Origin: Streptomyces sp. NBC_01446
Lineage (GTDB): Bacteria > Actinomycetota > Actinomycetes > Streptomycetales > Streptomycetaceae
Direction: 5' to 3'
DNA: 64,000 nt
NCBI RefSeq assembly: GCF_026340095.1
Contig: NZ_JAPEPO010000002.1
Span: 744,001-808,000 of the forward strand
Numbering within the stretch: the stretch's first letter is position 1; the number at the start of each line of letters is the position of its first letter. Of the stretch, positions 17,814 to 26,308 are shown in pieces. The translations under genes and the position numbers were made by a program. The notes beneath the pieces are model-generated. The model worked only from the letters and a program-made list of their open reading frames with translations. It was not told the DNA's origin and did not search any database.

Positions 17814-19562
17814 TCACCGGCCCGTCGCACCTACGCGGATCAAGTGGGACGGCGTCTCCGCGGGCGGCTGCTTGCGGACGAACGCACGCCGCAACGCGTG
17901 GTACGGGGCATCGGGATCCGAAAAGGTGCGGAGCATGCTGGAGAGCTCCGCTTCCCGGTACAGGGACAGCGGCCTGACGGATTCGTCCAGCTCCCGCGCC
18001 TGCTTCTTCGACGCGATGCGCTCCTGCATTCCGGAGGACTTGGCGAGCCGGACGGCCGAACGGGTGACCTCGCCCGAGAAATCCTGCGGGCAGCACTCGA
18101 TCAGCCGGTCCACCAGCCCCAGCCGCCACCCCGCCGATGCGCTCACCGGCAGCGCCTCCTGGGTCAGGCGGTCGGCCGCCTCGGCGCCCACGCGGCGCGG
18201 CAGCGTGTAGGTCCAGTACTCGGACCCGTACAGCCCCATCAGACGGTAGTGCGGGTTCAGCACCACGCCCGCACGGCACCACACTTCGTCCGCGGCGAGC
18301 GCCAGCATGGCCCCGCCCGCGGCGGCGTTGCCGCCCAGGGCACTGACCACCAGCCGGTCGGTGGTGGTCAGGACGGCCTCGACCAGGTCGTTCATCGCGT
18401 TGATGTTGGCCCAGGACTCGGCGCCCGGATCGTCGGCCGCGTCAATCACGTTCAGATGGATGCCGTTGGAGAAGAAGTCCCGGGTGCCGCCGAGGACAAG
18501 CACGGTGGTGGGTCGCGAGCAGGCGGTCACGTAGGCGTCGAGCAGGCGCCGGCAGTGCGATGTGCTCATGGCGCCGCCCGGGAAGGAGAAGGACAGGAAG
18601 CCGACCGCCCCCTCCTCGCGGTAGCGGATGTCGGACCAGGTACGCCGGTCACGGTCCGCGGCAGGCACGAAGCTGCTGCTTTCGGAAAGCCCCGACAGCT
18701 CGGGACGGACCGGCAGCTCGGGAAGCGCGGGCAGCCGGCCGGCGAGGGCCTGAACCGCAGGCAGCTTGAACGGCCTCGGCTCCCCCGGTCTGCGGCGGGG
18801 CCTCAGTTCGGGAATCCACACGGCACCATCCGCTGTCGCCCGGCAGATCGCGCCGGCTCTGGTGGCGAGCAGTTCCCCAGGGCGCCCCTTCAACTCATCC
18901 TCCGGGTAGCCCCCGTGCAAGTGCCACTCACTGCCCAGGAGTTCGTCCAGCACACCTGGGGACGAGTCGGCGGCGCGCAGCTTGCGCAGCACGGTCTCGG
19001 TACTGTCCCGCTGCCAGCGGATGCGCCGCAGGCTCTGGGGATAGGCGGGGCGGGTTCCTGCCGCTGCCCTGTTCCGCAACTGAGCCTGGGGCTGGGGCGC
19101 ATGGACGCCCGAGGCGAATCGGTCGACGGCCAGGAGCACCGCCGCCGACGCGGCGTCCGACACCTCGTTCCGGTACAGGTCGCTCTTTCCGACCCGGGGC
19201 ACCGGAAAGGCGACCGATGCCCACACGTCGCCGGCGTCCATCTCCCCGTTGGCCTGGAGCACGGTGACGCCCCAACGCTCCACGCCCGCGTTGATCGCCC
19301 AGTCGAGCGAGGAGGGACCCCGATCACCGACGGGGCCGGGGTGGACGATGAGGCATGTGTGCTTCCGCCACACGTCCTCGGGGATGGCCCGCTTCAGCAT
19401 GGGCGCGATGACCAGCTCCGGCTCACAGCCCCCGAGTGCGTCGCGCAGTGCATCGTCACTGGAAGCCAGATGCACGTCCAGGGTGTGGCCTCGGTCCCGC
19501 AACTCGGCGTGGACACGCTGAGTGAGGCTGTTGAACGCGCTCGCCACCAGCAGAATGTGCAC
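17814..19562 (-). CDS. hypX: HypX: CO-ligand synthase for aerobic hydrogenase maturation
   Basis: HypX converts the formyl group of formyl-tetrahydrofolate via formyl-CoA to CO for the NiFe site, allowing maturation in air (established for the family). The N-terminal half is a formyltransferase-like domain (HILLVASAFNSLTQRVHAELRDRGH, LIVHPGPVGDRGPSSLDWAI, LQANGEMDAGDVWAS). The C-terminal half is a crotonase fold (FPGGAMSTSHCRRLLDAY, LGGTRDFFSNGIHLNVI, SALGGNAAAGGAMLALAADEVWCRAGVVLNPHYRLMGLYGSEYWTYTLP). GTG 19562 has GGGAGG 5 nt upstream and puts the first strand at the N-terminus; 582 residues. It leads the hydrogenase locus. Confidence 0.94.
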   Translation of the reverse strand: MHILLVASAFNSLTQRVHAELRDRGHTLDVHLASSDDALRDALGGCEPELVIAPMLKRAIPEDVWRKHTCLIVHPGPVGDRGPSSLDWAINAGVERWGVTVLQANGEMDAGDVWASVAFPVPRVGKSDLYRNEVSDAASAAVLLAVDRFASGVHAPQPQAQLRNRAAAGTRPAYPQSLRRIRWQRDSTETVLRKLRAADSSPGVLDELLGSEWHLHGGYPEDELKGRPGELLATRAGAICRATADGAVWIPELRPRRRPGEPRPFKLPAVQALAGRLPALPELPVRPELSGLSESSSFVPAADRDRRTWSDIRYREEGAVGFLSFSFPGGAMSTSHCRRLLDAYVTACSRPTTVLVLGGTRDFFSNGIHLNVIDAADDPGAESWANINAMNDLVEAVLTTTDRLVVSALGGNAAAGGAMLALAADEVWCRAGVVLNPHYRLMGLYGSEYWTYTLPRRVGAEAADRLTQEALPVSASAGWRLGLVDRLIECCPQDFSGEVTRSAVRLAKSSGMQERIASKKQARELDESVRPLSLYREAELSSMLRTFSDPDAPYHALRRAFVRKQPPAETPSHLIRVGATGR

Positions 19563-19940
19563 GGCAACCTCCCATAGCCCCGGAGCAGCGGCCGGAGCGG
19601 CTCCGGCCACCCGCGATCCTCGGACACGGGGCAGGAGCCACACCGAAGCCGGGCCGCGCCGTCACTCCAAAGCGCAGGGGTTGACGACCACTCGGCGCAC
19701 GTGCGAGTCATCGGCAGCGGTGTCAGGGCGACCGACTGCTTCTGGGCTCGGCCGGAGCCGCGCAACGGATGCGCGCCACGTCCCGGCCCCACCGGCTTCG
19801 ACAAGCCAATGCAGGAGCGCAGGACCGAGGTTGAGCGGACGATCAAACACTTCCCGCGCCGCGCTTACGGAGATATCGGTGCCGCCTCACCTTCAGGAAC
19901 GCACCTGAAGCGGTTCTCCGCAGCCCGTGACGGCGCTGTG
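19563..19940. other. Intergenic region upstream of hypX
   Basis: About 380 bp separate the hypX start from the stop of the next minus-strand gene. No convincing reading frame is seen. It should hold the promoter of the hydrogenase locus, but I could not identify -10/-35 elements or a dyad with confidence. Confidence 0.4.
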
Positions 19941-20408
19941 TCAGAGGGACCCTTCGACGTACGACGCCAGGTTCGCCAGCGAGGAAGCGATCCCGGCCTC
20001 ATGGGCGGCTTGGTCGATTCCGGGTGGAACGTCCGTGGCAGTGACAGTCACTTCGGTCCCGAGGCCTGTGGCAGTCAGACTCCAGGTCATCGTCATGGTG
20101 CCCGCGTACGACGGGTCGTCGGACGCGAACACCGCACGCTGCACCACGCGCTCGGGTGGCACCAGGGCAGCAAACCCGACGTCGACGACATCCGTCGAAG
20201 CGGACGCCTTGCCTGGGTTGTCGGCAGCGTCGAGATAGGTGAGAACCATGCGAAACCCGCCACCGGGCCTGGGATCCCACCGCTCCACCCGCCCGCTCAT
20301 GCCGTCCGGCGGCAGCCACGCCTCGATGGACTCCCGATCCACCAGGGCGCCGTAGACGATCGCCGGTGGCGCTGCGATCAGCCGCCTTGCGCTGTCAGTC
20401 CTACCCAT
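19941..20408 (-). CDS. SRPBCC/AHSA1 (START-like) domain protein
   Basis: This 155-residue protein fits the AHSA1-type helix-grip fold. It opens with ARRLIAAPPAIVYGALVDRESIEAWLPPDGMSGRVERWDPRPGGGFRMVLTY and closes with the long helix HEAGIASSLANLASYVEGSL. The ligand pocket family binds hydrophobic compounds and is often found as stress or co-regulator genes; the specific role here is unknown. It is monocistronic and transcribed toward hypX, though separated by about 380 bp. Confidence 0.85.
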   Translation of the reverse strand: MGRTDSARRLIAAPPAIVYGALVDRESIEAWLPPDGMSGRVERWDPRPGGGFRMVLTYLDAADNPGKASASTDVVDVGFAALVPPERVVQRAVFASDDPSYAGTMTMTWSLTATGLGTEVTVTATDVPPGIDQAAHEAGIASSLANLASYVEGSL

Positions 20409-20694
20409 GGGCCCGATTCTAGGACTGAGGTCCCATCAGCCGAGGATGTCGCCGGTCGGCCAGAGCGAAGGAACAGCACGGTGCCCCGACCAGCCGACCG
20501 CCCGCCCCGCGTGGCCGCTGTCGAACTCCGCCACCCCCTGGCCGCGCACCTGGGCCAGAGCCCGCATCCACCCCGTCGTCGCCGGGGCGATGACCGGCGT
20601 GGGGAAGGGCGACTGACAGCCGCTCCTGAGACGCCGACCCGACGAGCACAGCCGGCCCTCGGTCCACGTTCTCGGAATCCCGGACATCAGCGAC

Positions 20695-20968
20695 TCACAC
20701 ACCGTCGGGGTCGAACTCCCGGAAGATCAGGACCAGTCGGTCCCGTACGCCCGACCACTCGGCTTCGAGGTCGCCCTCGCTCAGGCCGACCGCCCGTGCC
20801 ATGAGCAGCAGGCCGCGCATCGCGCTGATGGCGGTGAGCAGGCTCGTGTCGAATCCGGGACGATCGGCCACCTCGCCCACGAGCCGGTGCACCGCGTCCG
20901 ACAGCGCGGCGTCGAGGCGTGTGTCGAACCGGCGCAGCGCGTCGCGCCCGGTCACCTTCTCGGCCGGG
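20695..20968 (-). pseudogene. TetR regulator C-terminal fragment (truncated)
   Basis: The minus-strand frame ending in TGA at 20695 encodes RRFDTRLDAALSDAVHRLVGEVADRPGFDTSLLTAISAMRGLLLMARAVGLSEGDLEAEWSGVRDRLVLIFREFDPDGV, which looks like the ligand-binding C-terminus of a TetR-family regulator. No helix-turn-helix precedes it. Instead, coding similarity stops near 20970, where a TPR-encoding frame begins on the opposite strand. Although the frame stays open further, the upstream translation is the antisense of that gene. This is the 3' remnant of a TetR gene. Confidence 0.55.
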
Positions 20969-20970
20969 GC

Positions 20971-21828
20971 CGGTTTCACGAGTGCCAGACCGTCCTCGAG
21001 ATCGCGCTCACGCAAGCGGACCGGGCCACCGACCGGCGTATGGACCTCTCGCTGCGCAACGCCCTCGGCCTCACCCTCATGCACCGGGCCCGTTTCCCGG
21101 AGGCGCTCACCTGCCTCAACGAGGCACTGGCACTCAGCCGTGAGCGCTCGGACAGCCGCGAGGAGGCCCGGGCCCTGGTCGGGCTGGGGACCGCCGGGCC
21201 GAGCACGGACCGAGGCAGGCGAGGAGTTTCCTGGCTCGCCTCGGGACTGGAACTGGCTCAGCAGTGTGACGATCACTGGCTCGCCGCGATGGCGTCCTTG
21301 GCCCTCGGGCTCATCCACCACGCCCAGGGGCGCAATGAGGAAGCGCTGGCCTGCTTCCGCGCCGCGTTTGTCCCCAGCATGGTCCTCGGCCACCCTCGCG
21401 CGATCCACAGGGCCCTCACGTCCACCCTCGACCTCTACCTCTACCTCGACCGCCCCGGGACCCAGACCCTGCTCCGTCAGGTGGCCGGCCTCATTCAGGA
21501 GACCGGCGACGTCCCTCTGCACACGCTCGCCCTGACCAGACTGGGTACAGCAGAGCACAGCGCAGGAGACCTGACCGCCGCCGTGGCCGCCTACCGACAC
21601 GCTCTCGCACAGCACCGGACTCTGGCACCACGAGACGATCCCGATCACGACCGCAATGAGATGGACATCCGCTGCAAGCTGGGCCACTCCTACTACGCGG
21701 CGGGCCAGATCGCCGCTGCGAGAGACCAGTTCAGCACCACACTCGCCATTCCCGGCGCCGCCAGGTATCCAAGGGGGCACGCGCAGGTGGTCGAAGGGCT
21801 AAGCCGCTCCGGAACTCTCGGGCAGTGA
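20971..21828 (+). pseudogene. TPR-repeat C-terminal fragment of an AfsR/SARP-type regulator
   Basis: The frame encodes helical TPR repeats: RFHECQTVLEIALTQADRATDRRMDLSLRNALGLTLMHRARFPEALTCLNEALALSRERSD, LAAMASLALGLIHHAQGRNEEALACFRAAF and LGTAEHSAGDLTAAVAAYRHALAQH. Such repeats close large AfsR- or LuxR-type ATPase regulators, whose DNA-binding and NTPase parts are absent here. The frame opens formally at 20887, but the first 28 residues are antisense to the TetR relic. It therefore looks like a gene fragment fused to the other at about 20970. Expression as a stand-alone TPR protein cannot be excluded. Confidence 0.6.
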
Positions 21829-21847
21829 CACGCTGCGGGTTCCGGCC

Positions 21848-23356
21848 TCACGCGTCCGCGACCCAGCTCCCGTGGAAGCCGAGGGGTACCCGGCCCGGCA
21901 GGTGGATACGGGCCAGGGGGCGGGCGGTGAAGTCCTGGGCGGAGAGGATCACCAGGTCGCTGGCTCCGCGGTCGGGATCGTGCACGTAGGACAGGAGGTA
22001 GCCGTCGTCCTCGTCCCGTGCCCCGCGGCGTGGGACAAACACCGGCTCTCCGGCCGCCGCGCCGTGCGGGAAGCGGTGCACCTGCCGGCTGCCGCGCAGC
22101 ATGTCGTGCTTGACCAGGCAGTTGGTGAACTTGTCGTCCGGCGGCACCCCGTCGACCGTTTCGTAGGCGCGCCACATCTCCGCGGCGCTTGCCGTGTATG
22201 CGAAGCGGTGCCGTCGCGACACCAGGGACTCGTTGACGCGGGGGAACTCCTGCGGCAGGTCGTCGAGCCGGGTGCTGGTCACTCGGCCCGCACGCAGGTC
22301 GATGGTCCAGCGGTCGAGTGCGGGTGTGCCGGTCGTGGAGGGCCCGCCGTTGCCCCGGCCCGCGGCGTAGAACGGGGCGGGCATGGTGGTCAGTTCCATG
22401 ACGACGGTGTCGCCCTGGTCGTACGCGTTGAGCGTGTGCGAGTAGAACACCGGATCGATCTCGAACCAGCGCGTGGCGCCGCCACTTCGAGGCATCACAC
22501 CCACCCGCATCGGGTGCTTCGGGTTCCACACATAGGGCACGGGCGCGCCCGCCTCGGCGGCTGCCATGTCGAAGGTGATCGGCACGTCGACGATCACCAC
22601 GTACTTCCCGGTCAGGGCGAAGTCGTGCATCATCGGCGCGTCCGCGACCGGGATCCTGGTGGTCCGTGCCACGCGGCCGGTCCCGTCGATCACGAGGTGC
22701 CGCACGTGGTCCCAGGTCGGGTAGTACGCCACCGCGTGCAGTTCGTCCGCCGCCGCGTCGTACTTGGTGTGCGCGGTGAACGCGCCCTCCAGCGTGGAGC
22801 GGAAGTCGTAGGGCCGCACCGTGTTCAACTCGCCGTCCAGTTCGTACGGCAGCGGTCCGCTCTCCTGGAGGGCCAGGATGCGGCCCTTGTACGGGATGAC
22901 GTGTGTGTTGCAGGCGAAGTCGTCCGGCGGGGCCTGGCCCGGGTACGGCTCACCCAGTTTCCGTGCCACCTGCGAGGAACGCACCCATCGGTTGCGATAC
23001 CACTCGGCGCGCCCGCCGCGCAGCCGCACCCCGTGCACCATGCCGTCGCCGAGCATCCAGTGGTGGGCCCGCGGGTCCTCAACTCCCAGAGCGTTGGGGC
23101 CGGTACGCAGGTAGCGGCCGTCCAGGTCGCGTGGCACCCGGCCGCTCACCTTGAGGCCGAACGCCGTGAGTTCCTCGGTGACCGGCGCGAACGCGCCCTC
23201 CAGGAACGGAGTTGACTCCCCGTCCCCGGCCGCCGTGCCGCGGATGGCGGCCTGTGCCTCGGTGGCGTGGAAACCGGGACCGTAGCCCCCGACCACGCTT
23301 CCGGCTGCCGCGATTGCCGCTCCCTGGAGGATCCTTCGGCGTGTGTGACCGCTCAT
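21848..23356 (-). CDS. Tat-exported carotenoid cleavage oxygenase
   Basis: 502 residues with a twin-arginine leader (TRRRILQGAAIAAAGSVVGG). The body is a carotenoid oxygenase beta-propeller. The four iron-binding histidines can be placed: His196 (FTAHTKYD), His244 (MMHDFALTG), His307 (FYSHTLNAYD) and His495 (FHGSWV) near the C-terminus. Family members cleave carotenoids, stilbenes or lignin-derived phenylpropenoids oxidatively, and the substrate is not predictable here. Tat export is unusual for carotenoid cleavage enzymes acting on membrane pigments and hints at an extracellular aromatic substrate (inference). The downstream neighbour is a TPR relic. Confidence 0.9.
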   Translation of the reverse strand: MSGHTRRRILQGAAIAAAGSVVGGYGPGFHATEAQAAIRGTAAGDGESTPFLEGAFAPVTEELTAFGLKVSGRVPRDLDGRYLRTGPNALGVEDPRAHHWMLGDGMVHGVRLRGGRAEWYRNRWVRSSQVARKLGEPYPGQAPPDDFACNTHVIPYKGRILALQESGPLPYELDGELNTVRPYDFRSTLEGAFTAHTKYDAAADELHAVAYYPTWDHVRHLVIDGTGRVARTTRIPVADAPMMHDFALTGKYVVIVDVPITFDMAAAEAGAPVPYVWNPKHPMRVGVMPRSGGATRWFEIDPVFYSHTLNAYDQGDTVVMELTTMPAPFYAAGRGNGGPSTTGTPALDRWTIDLRAGRVTSTRLDDLPQEFPRVNESLVSRRHRFAYTASAAEMWRAYETVDGVPPDDKFTNCLVKHDMLRGSRQVHRFPHGAAAGEPVFVPRRGARDEDDGYLLSYVHDPDRGASDLVILSAQDFTARPLARIHLPGRVPLGFHGSWVADA

Positions 23357-23457
23357 CGCTCTTCCCCGTCCTTGGCCGGTGCCCGGCGTTTCTTCACCGG
23401 TGCTGGGAAAAGCCTGCCGCGCGGCCGACGGCGAGTCAGGTGGCCTGGGCCCCGTCT

Positions 23458-23481
23458 GGGGGTGGTGCCGGCAACACCCCC
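23458..23481. terminator. Hairpin after the membrane-protein gene
   Basis: GGGGGTG (23458-23464) pairs perfectly with CACCCCC (23475-23481) over a 10-nt loop, just past the stop of the minus-strand membrane protein and before the carotenoid oxygenase gene. It has the stem-loop form of an actinobacterial terminator without a U-tract. Confidence 0.5.
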
Positions 23482-23491
23482 ACCAGGGTCG

Positions 23492-24646
23492 CTAACCGGG
23501 AACGTCAGCCGTGTCCCGGCCGGCGGGAACCTCACCCGTGTCAGGGCCCCCGGCCAGCCGCAGTGTCGCGACGGCTGCCAGGCCCGCCGCGATGCCGAAG
23601 GTGAGTGCGGCCGGGGCGCCGGTGCCGAGCGCCGAGAACCGGTGCACGGGCCCGTACACGCCGGCCGTGTCGTCAATCGCCATGTGCAGCACTTGGCTCG
23701 CCAGCAGCCCCAGTACGGTGGCGCAGACCGCGCCCACCGCCATCGCCGGCACCGTGGCGCGCGTGAGCAGGCCGGGCAGCAGTCGCAGCGTCCACCACAC
23801 CACGGCCAGCATGAGCACGTCGACGGCTCGGTACAGCAGCCAGTCCCCCAGCCCAGTGCTCGCGGGGCCCGTCCAGCCACCGAGCAGCAGCCACTGGCGC
23901 AGCAGGTCGCCGGGCTCGGACAGCAGTCCTCCACCGTCGAACGAGGTCTGGATCCGGGCCGCCACCGATTGGTACGAGAGGACCACCAGCGACAACGCGA
24001 CCACCACTGTCCCCGCGCTCGCGGCCATGCGGGCAGCGCGCGGCGGCACGCTGTGCCGGGGCAGCGGATCCTCACCCTTGGCGGTGACACGCGCCACGAG
24101 CACCGTGACCGCGGCGGTCAACAGCCCTGTGAACACCGTGACCGGGCCACTCGACGCGATCACACCCGCCAGCGCCGGCAGCACCCGGTAGCTGCCGTGC
24201 CCCCTGGACGCGATCAGCCAGGGCGCGGAGACGGTCACGGCCAGCGTTCCGGCCACCGGGGCCCAGGCCCACAGCGCGAGCAACGTGGCCGGCGTACGGC
24301 CCTGCGTCGGCGGGATCCTGCGGACCAGGAGCAGCGCACCGGCCAGGAAGAACACGAAGACCGCCACGAATCTGATCTGCATCGCCGTGCTGTACAGATC
24401 GGCGTACTGGGTGCCTCCCCCCATCGCCGTGCTTCCACCGACAGGGCCGCCGGACATCAGCTCCGCCGTTGAGTCGTACGACCAGGGTGCGAGCCAGCGT
24501 TCGAGTTCGGTCACGGACTGGGGGTCGAACACGCTGGTGGTGCCGCGCAGTTGCAGTGCCTGCGTGCTCGCCCCCGCCCACCACAGCAACAGCGTGATGA
24601 GCAGGCCTCCGACCAGTGCCGGTATCACCGCGCGCCGATATGTCAT
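23492..24646 (-). CDS. Multi-spanning membrane protein of unknown function
   Basis: 384 residues. The first segment (VIPALVGGLLITLLLWWAGAS) is a signal-anchor. An extracytoplasmic loop of about 70 residues follows, rich in Gly/Ser/Thr. Further predicted helices are near FVAVFVFFLAGALLLV, LLALWAWAPVAGTLAVTV, VTVFTGLLTAAVTVLVARV, AGTVVVALSLVVLSY, LMLAVVWWTLRLLPGLL, VPAMAVGAVCATVLGLLASQVL and ALTFGIAAGLAAVATLRLA. No catalytic motif is recognised. A hairpin follows the stop. The gene stands alone. Confidence 0.8.
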   Translation of the reverse strand: MTYRRAVIPALVGGLLITLLLWWAGASTQALQLRGTTSVFDPQSVTELERWLAPWSYDSTAELMSGGPVGGSTAMGGGTQYADLYSTAMQIRFVAVFVFFLAGALLLVRRIPPTQGRTPATLLALWAWAPVAGTLAVTVSAPWLIASRGHGSYRVLPALAGVIASSGPVTVFTGLLTAAVTVLVARVTAKGEDPLPRHSVPPRAARMAASAGTVVVALSLVVLSYQSVAARIQTSFDGGGLLSEPGDLLRQWLLLGGWTGPASTGLGDWLLYRAVDVLMLAVVWWTLRLLPGLLTRATVPAMAVGAVCATVLGLLASQVLHMAIDDTAGVYGPVHRFSALGTGAPAALTFGIAAGLAAVATLRLAGGPDTGEVPAGRDTADVPG

Positions 24647-24789
24647 GTGTCGTCCCCCGCCTCGGCCCTGCAGCTGTATGTGCTGCGATGAGCGGAAGAA
24701 TAAGGGGTGGCGATCTCGTACGGCATGCGTCCCGCCCTACCGCTGCGGCGGGCGCCGCGACACCCCGTCGTGGCCCGTACAGCACGCGT

Positions 24790-24955
24790 CTACTCGGCGA
24801 GATCGCGGACAAGGTCCAGGATCTCCACCTGATGGCGCAGGTCGAGAGAGGTCGTGGGTTCGTCCAGCAGCAGCACTTCGGTGTCCTGCGCCGGTCGGCT
24901 TCCCACTGCCGTTCGGGCCGATCAGCGCTGTGACCTGACCTTTTGGGAACTCCCC
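24790..24955 (-). pseudogene. Siderophore-type ABC ATPase relic with the core deleted
   Basis: On the minus strand, the frame first reads GEFPKGQVTALIGPNGSGK, the Walker A region of a FecE/FhuC-type ATPase. A few bases later, in another frame, it reads AQDTEVLLLDEPTTSLDLRHQVEILDLVRDLAE then TAG (24790-24792), which is a Walker B region with D-loop. About 100 or more residues between the two motifs, including the LSGGQ signature, are missing, and the join changes frame. The region before GEFPKGQ is also unrelated. This is a dead gene with two deletion points. Confidence 0.75.
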
Positions 24956-25040
24956 GCCCCCATCACGCGTTACGGTGGACGACCTGATCGTTTGAGAAGT
25001 AGCACGACGGCCGCGCCGTCGTCGGGGGAAGTGAGCAACC

Positions 25041-25613
25041 ATGGCCATGGTGGGCCTTTTCTGGATCGCCGAGGGCGATGTGTACGTGGGCGCAAAGCCG
25101 TCCGGTCTGGCTCCTGGGGTACGCCTGACCCCCGAGGGCGTGGTGGGCCTCGGCGACAGACAGTCCGGCCTCCACCTGTGGGAGGACGTGACCGCCCTGA
25201 CGGTGGCGGACGTCCCCGTGAAGTCCCTGAAGCGGCGGGTCGGCGTGGTCAAGGACCTGGCTCTGAGCGCGGTGACGGAGCTGGCGCTGCCCGTGAGCTC
25301 CGGCCGGCTCGACGATGCCCCGCCACTGATGACCGTGCACGTGGAATCAGCCGGCGGCGACCACGAGTTGGCGGCCTACGTTGCCGCGGCCGTCGGGTAC
25401 CCCCAGACCGAGGTCGACCTCTCCCTCACCCTGCTGTCCCGCCTCACGCAGGGCGCCGCGACGATGGAGACGACGCTGGCGGCGATGTCGGCGTGGGGCC
25501 GCGCGTGGGAGGGCGGGTCACCCAGGAGCGGGGAGCGGGAGGCGCTGTTGCGGGAGTGGGGAGCGGGAGGCGCTGTTGCGGGAGTGGGCGGCCTAGTAGA
25601 CCGTCGTAGCTAA
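25041..25613 (+). CDS. Hypothetical protein with rearranged C-terminus
   Basis: 190 residues beginning MAMVGLFWIAEGDVYVGAKPSGLAPGVRLTPEGVVGLGDRQ; a soluble alpha/beta protein with no recognised domain. The ancestral end was probably EREALLREWAA followed by TAG. A 28-bp tandem duplication (25533-25588) shifts the frame, so the protein now reads EREALLREWGAGGAVAGVGGLVDRRS, and the last residues (VDRRS) and TAA come from the IS630 end. If so, the ancestral protein had about 175 residues. The main body is intact, so it may still function. Confidence 0.7.
   Translation: MAMVGLFWIAEGDVYVGAKPSGLAPGVRLTPEGVVGLGDRQSGLHLWEDVTALTVADVPVKSLKRRVGVVKDLALSAVTELALPVSSGRLDDAPPLMTVHVESAGGDHELAAYVAAAVGYPQTEVDLSLTLLSRLTQGAATMETTLAAMSAWGRAWEGGSPRSGEREALLREWGAGGAVAGVGGLVDRRS
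25533..25588. repeat. 28-bp perfect tandem duplication
   Basis: Two adjacent copies of a 28-bp unit starting GAGCGGGAGGCGCTGTTG lie at 25533-25560 and 25561-25588. Each encodes EREALLREW in its own frame. As 28 is not a multiple of three, the duplication frameshifts the host gene's C-terminus. Confidence 0.9.
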
Positions 25614-26308
25614 TTTTTGGGATAAAGGTGACGTAGTTTGGTGCGTGCGTCGTGGGTGGTGAACTGCCAGTTCACTTGGCGTTGGTCGGTGTTGGTGGCG
25701 TTCTGCCAGGCTGTGAGTTCGGTGTTGAGGATGTCGAGGTCGTTGATCCGGCGGTCGAGGCATTGGCGGGTCAGCGCGGAGAGTTCGATCTCGGCGATGT
25801 TGAGCCATGACCCGTGTTTGGGCGTGTGGTGGATCTCGAGGCGTTGGGCCAGCGCGAAGGCCTCTTCTGGTTCGAAGGCCTCGTACAGTGAGGCGATGGT
25901 GTGGGTGTTGAGGTTGTCCATCACCAGCACCACGGCCTCGGCGTCGGGGTAATCCACGCTCAGCAGCTGTTTGATCTGGCCGGCCCAGTCGATCCGGGTC
26001 CGCTGGGACAGTGCCTGAACTCGACGCCACCCGCGCAGGGGTTCGACCCACACGAAGATTGAGCACGTGCCGCAGCGGATGTACTCGCTGTCCTGGCAGG
26101 TGTCGTGGCCAGGGCGGGCCGGGAGCGGGGCGCGGGCATGGTCGAGGAGCTGGTAGGGCTTCTCGTCCATGCACACGACCGGACGTGCTGGGTCATAGGG
26201 CCGGGCATAGATGGCCAGTACGTCTTCCATCCGGGCCGCGAACTGCGCGTTTGCCTTCGGTGGGATGGTCCAGCACTTCTTCAGATGAGGACGCAGTTTC
26301 GTTTTTTT
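25610..26308 (-). CDS. IS630 transposase, DDE catalytic frame (OrfB)
   Basis: Entered by a -1 frameshift at the A7 run, this frame continues KKTKLRPHLKKCWTIPPKANAQFAARMEDVL. It contains the catalytic triad in VVCMDEKPYQ (Asp), VLVMDNLNTHT (Asp) and HGSWLNIAEIEL (Glu), the standard IS630 DDE arrangement. It ends LRHLYPKN with TAG at 25610-25612, inside the left end of the element. The triad is complete, so the fusion protein is potentially active. The frame is formally open to 26422, but the part before 26308 overlaps OrfA out of frame. Confidence 0.85.
   Translation of the reverse strand, partial: KKTKLRPHLKKCWTIPPKANAQFAARMEDVLAIYARPYDPARPVVCMDEKPYQLLDHARAPLPARPGHDTCQDSEYIRCGTCSIFVWVEPLRGWRRVQALSQRTRIDWAGQIKQLLSVDYPDAEAVVLVMDNLNTHTIASLYEAFEPEEAFALAQRLEIHHTPKHGSWLNIAEIELSALTRQCLDRRINDLDILNTELTAWQNATNTDQRQVNWQFTTHDARTKLRHLYPKN

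Noticed and set aside
20407..20694. Short frames between the SRPBCC gene and the TetR relic
   Set aside because: Compositionally shadow-like with no motif; treated as non-coding.
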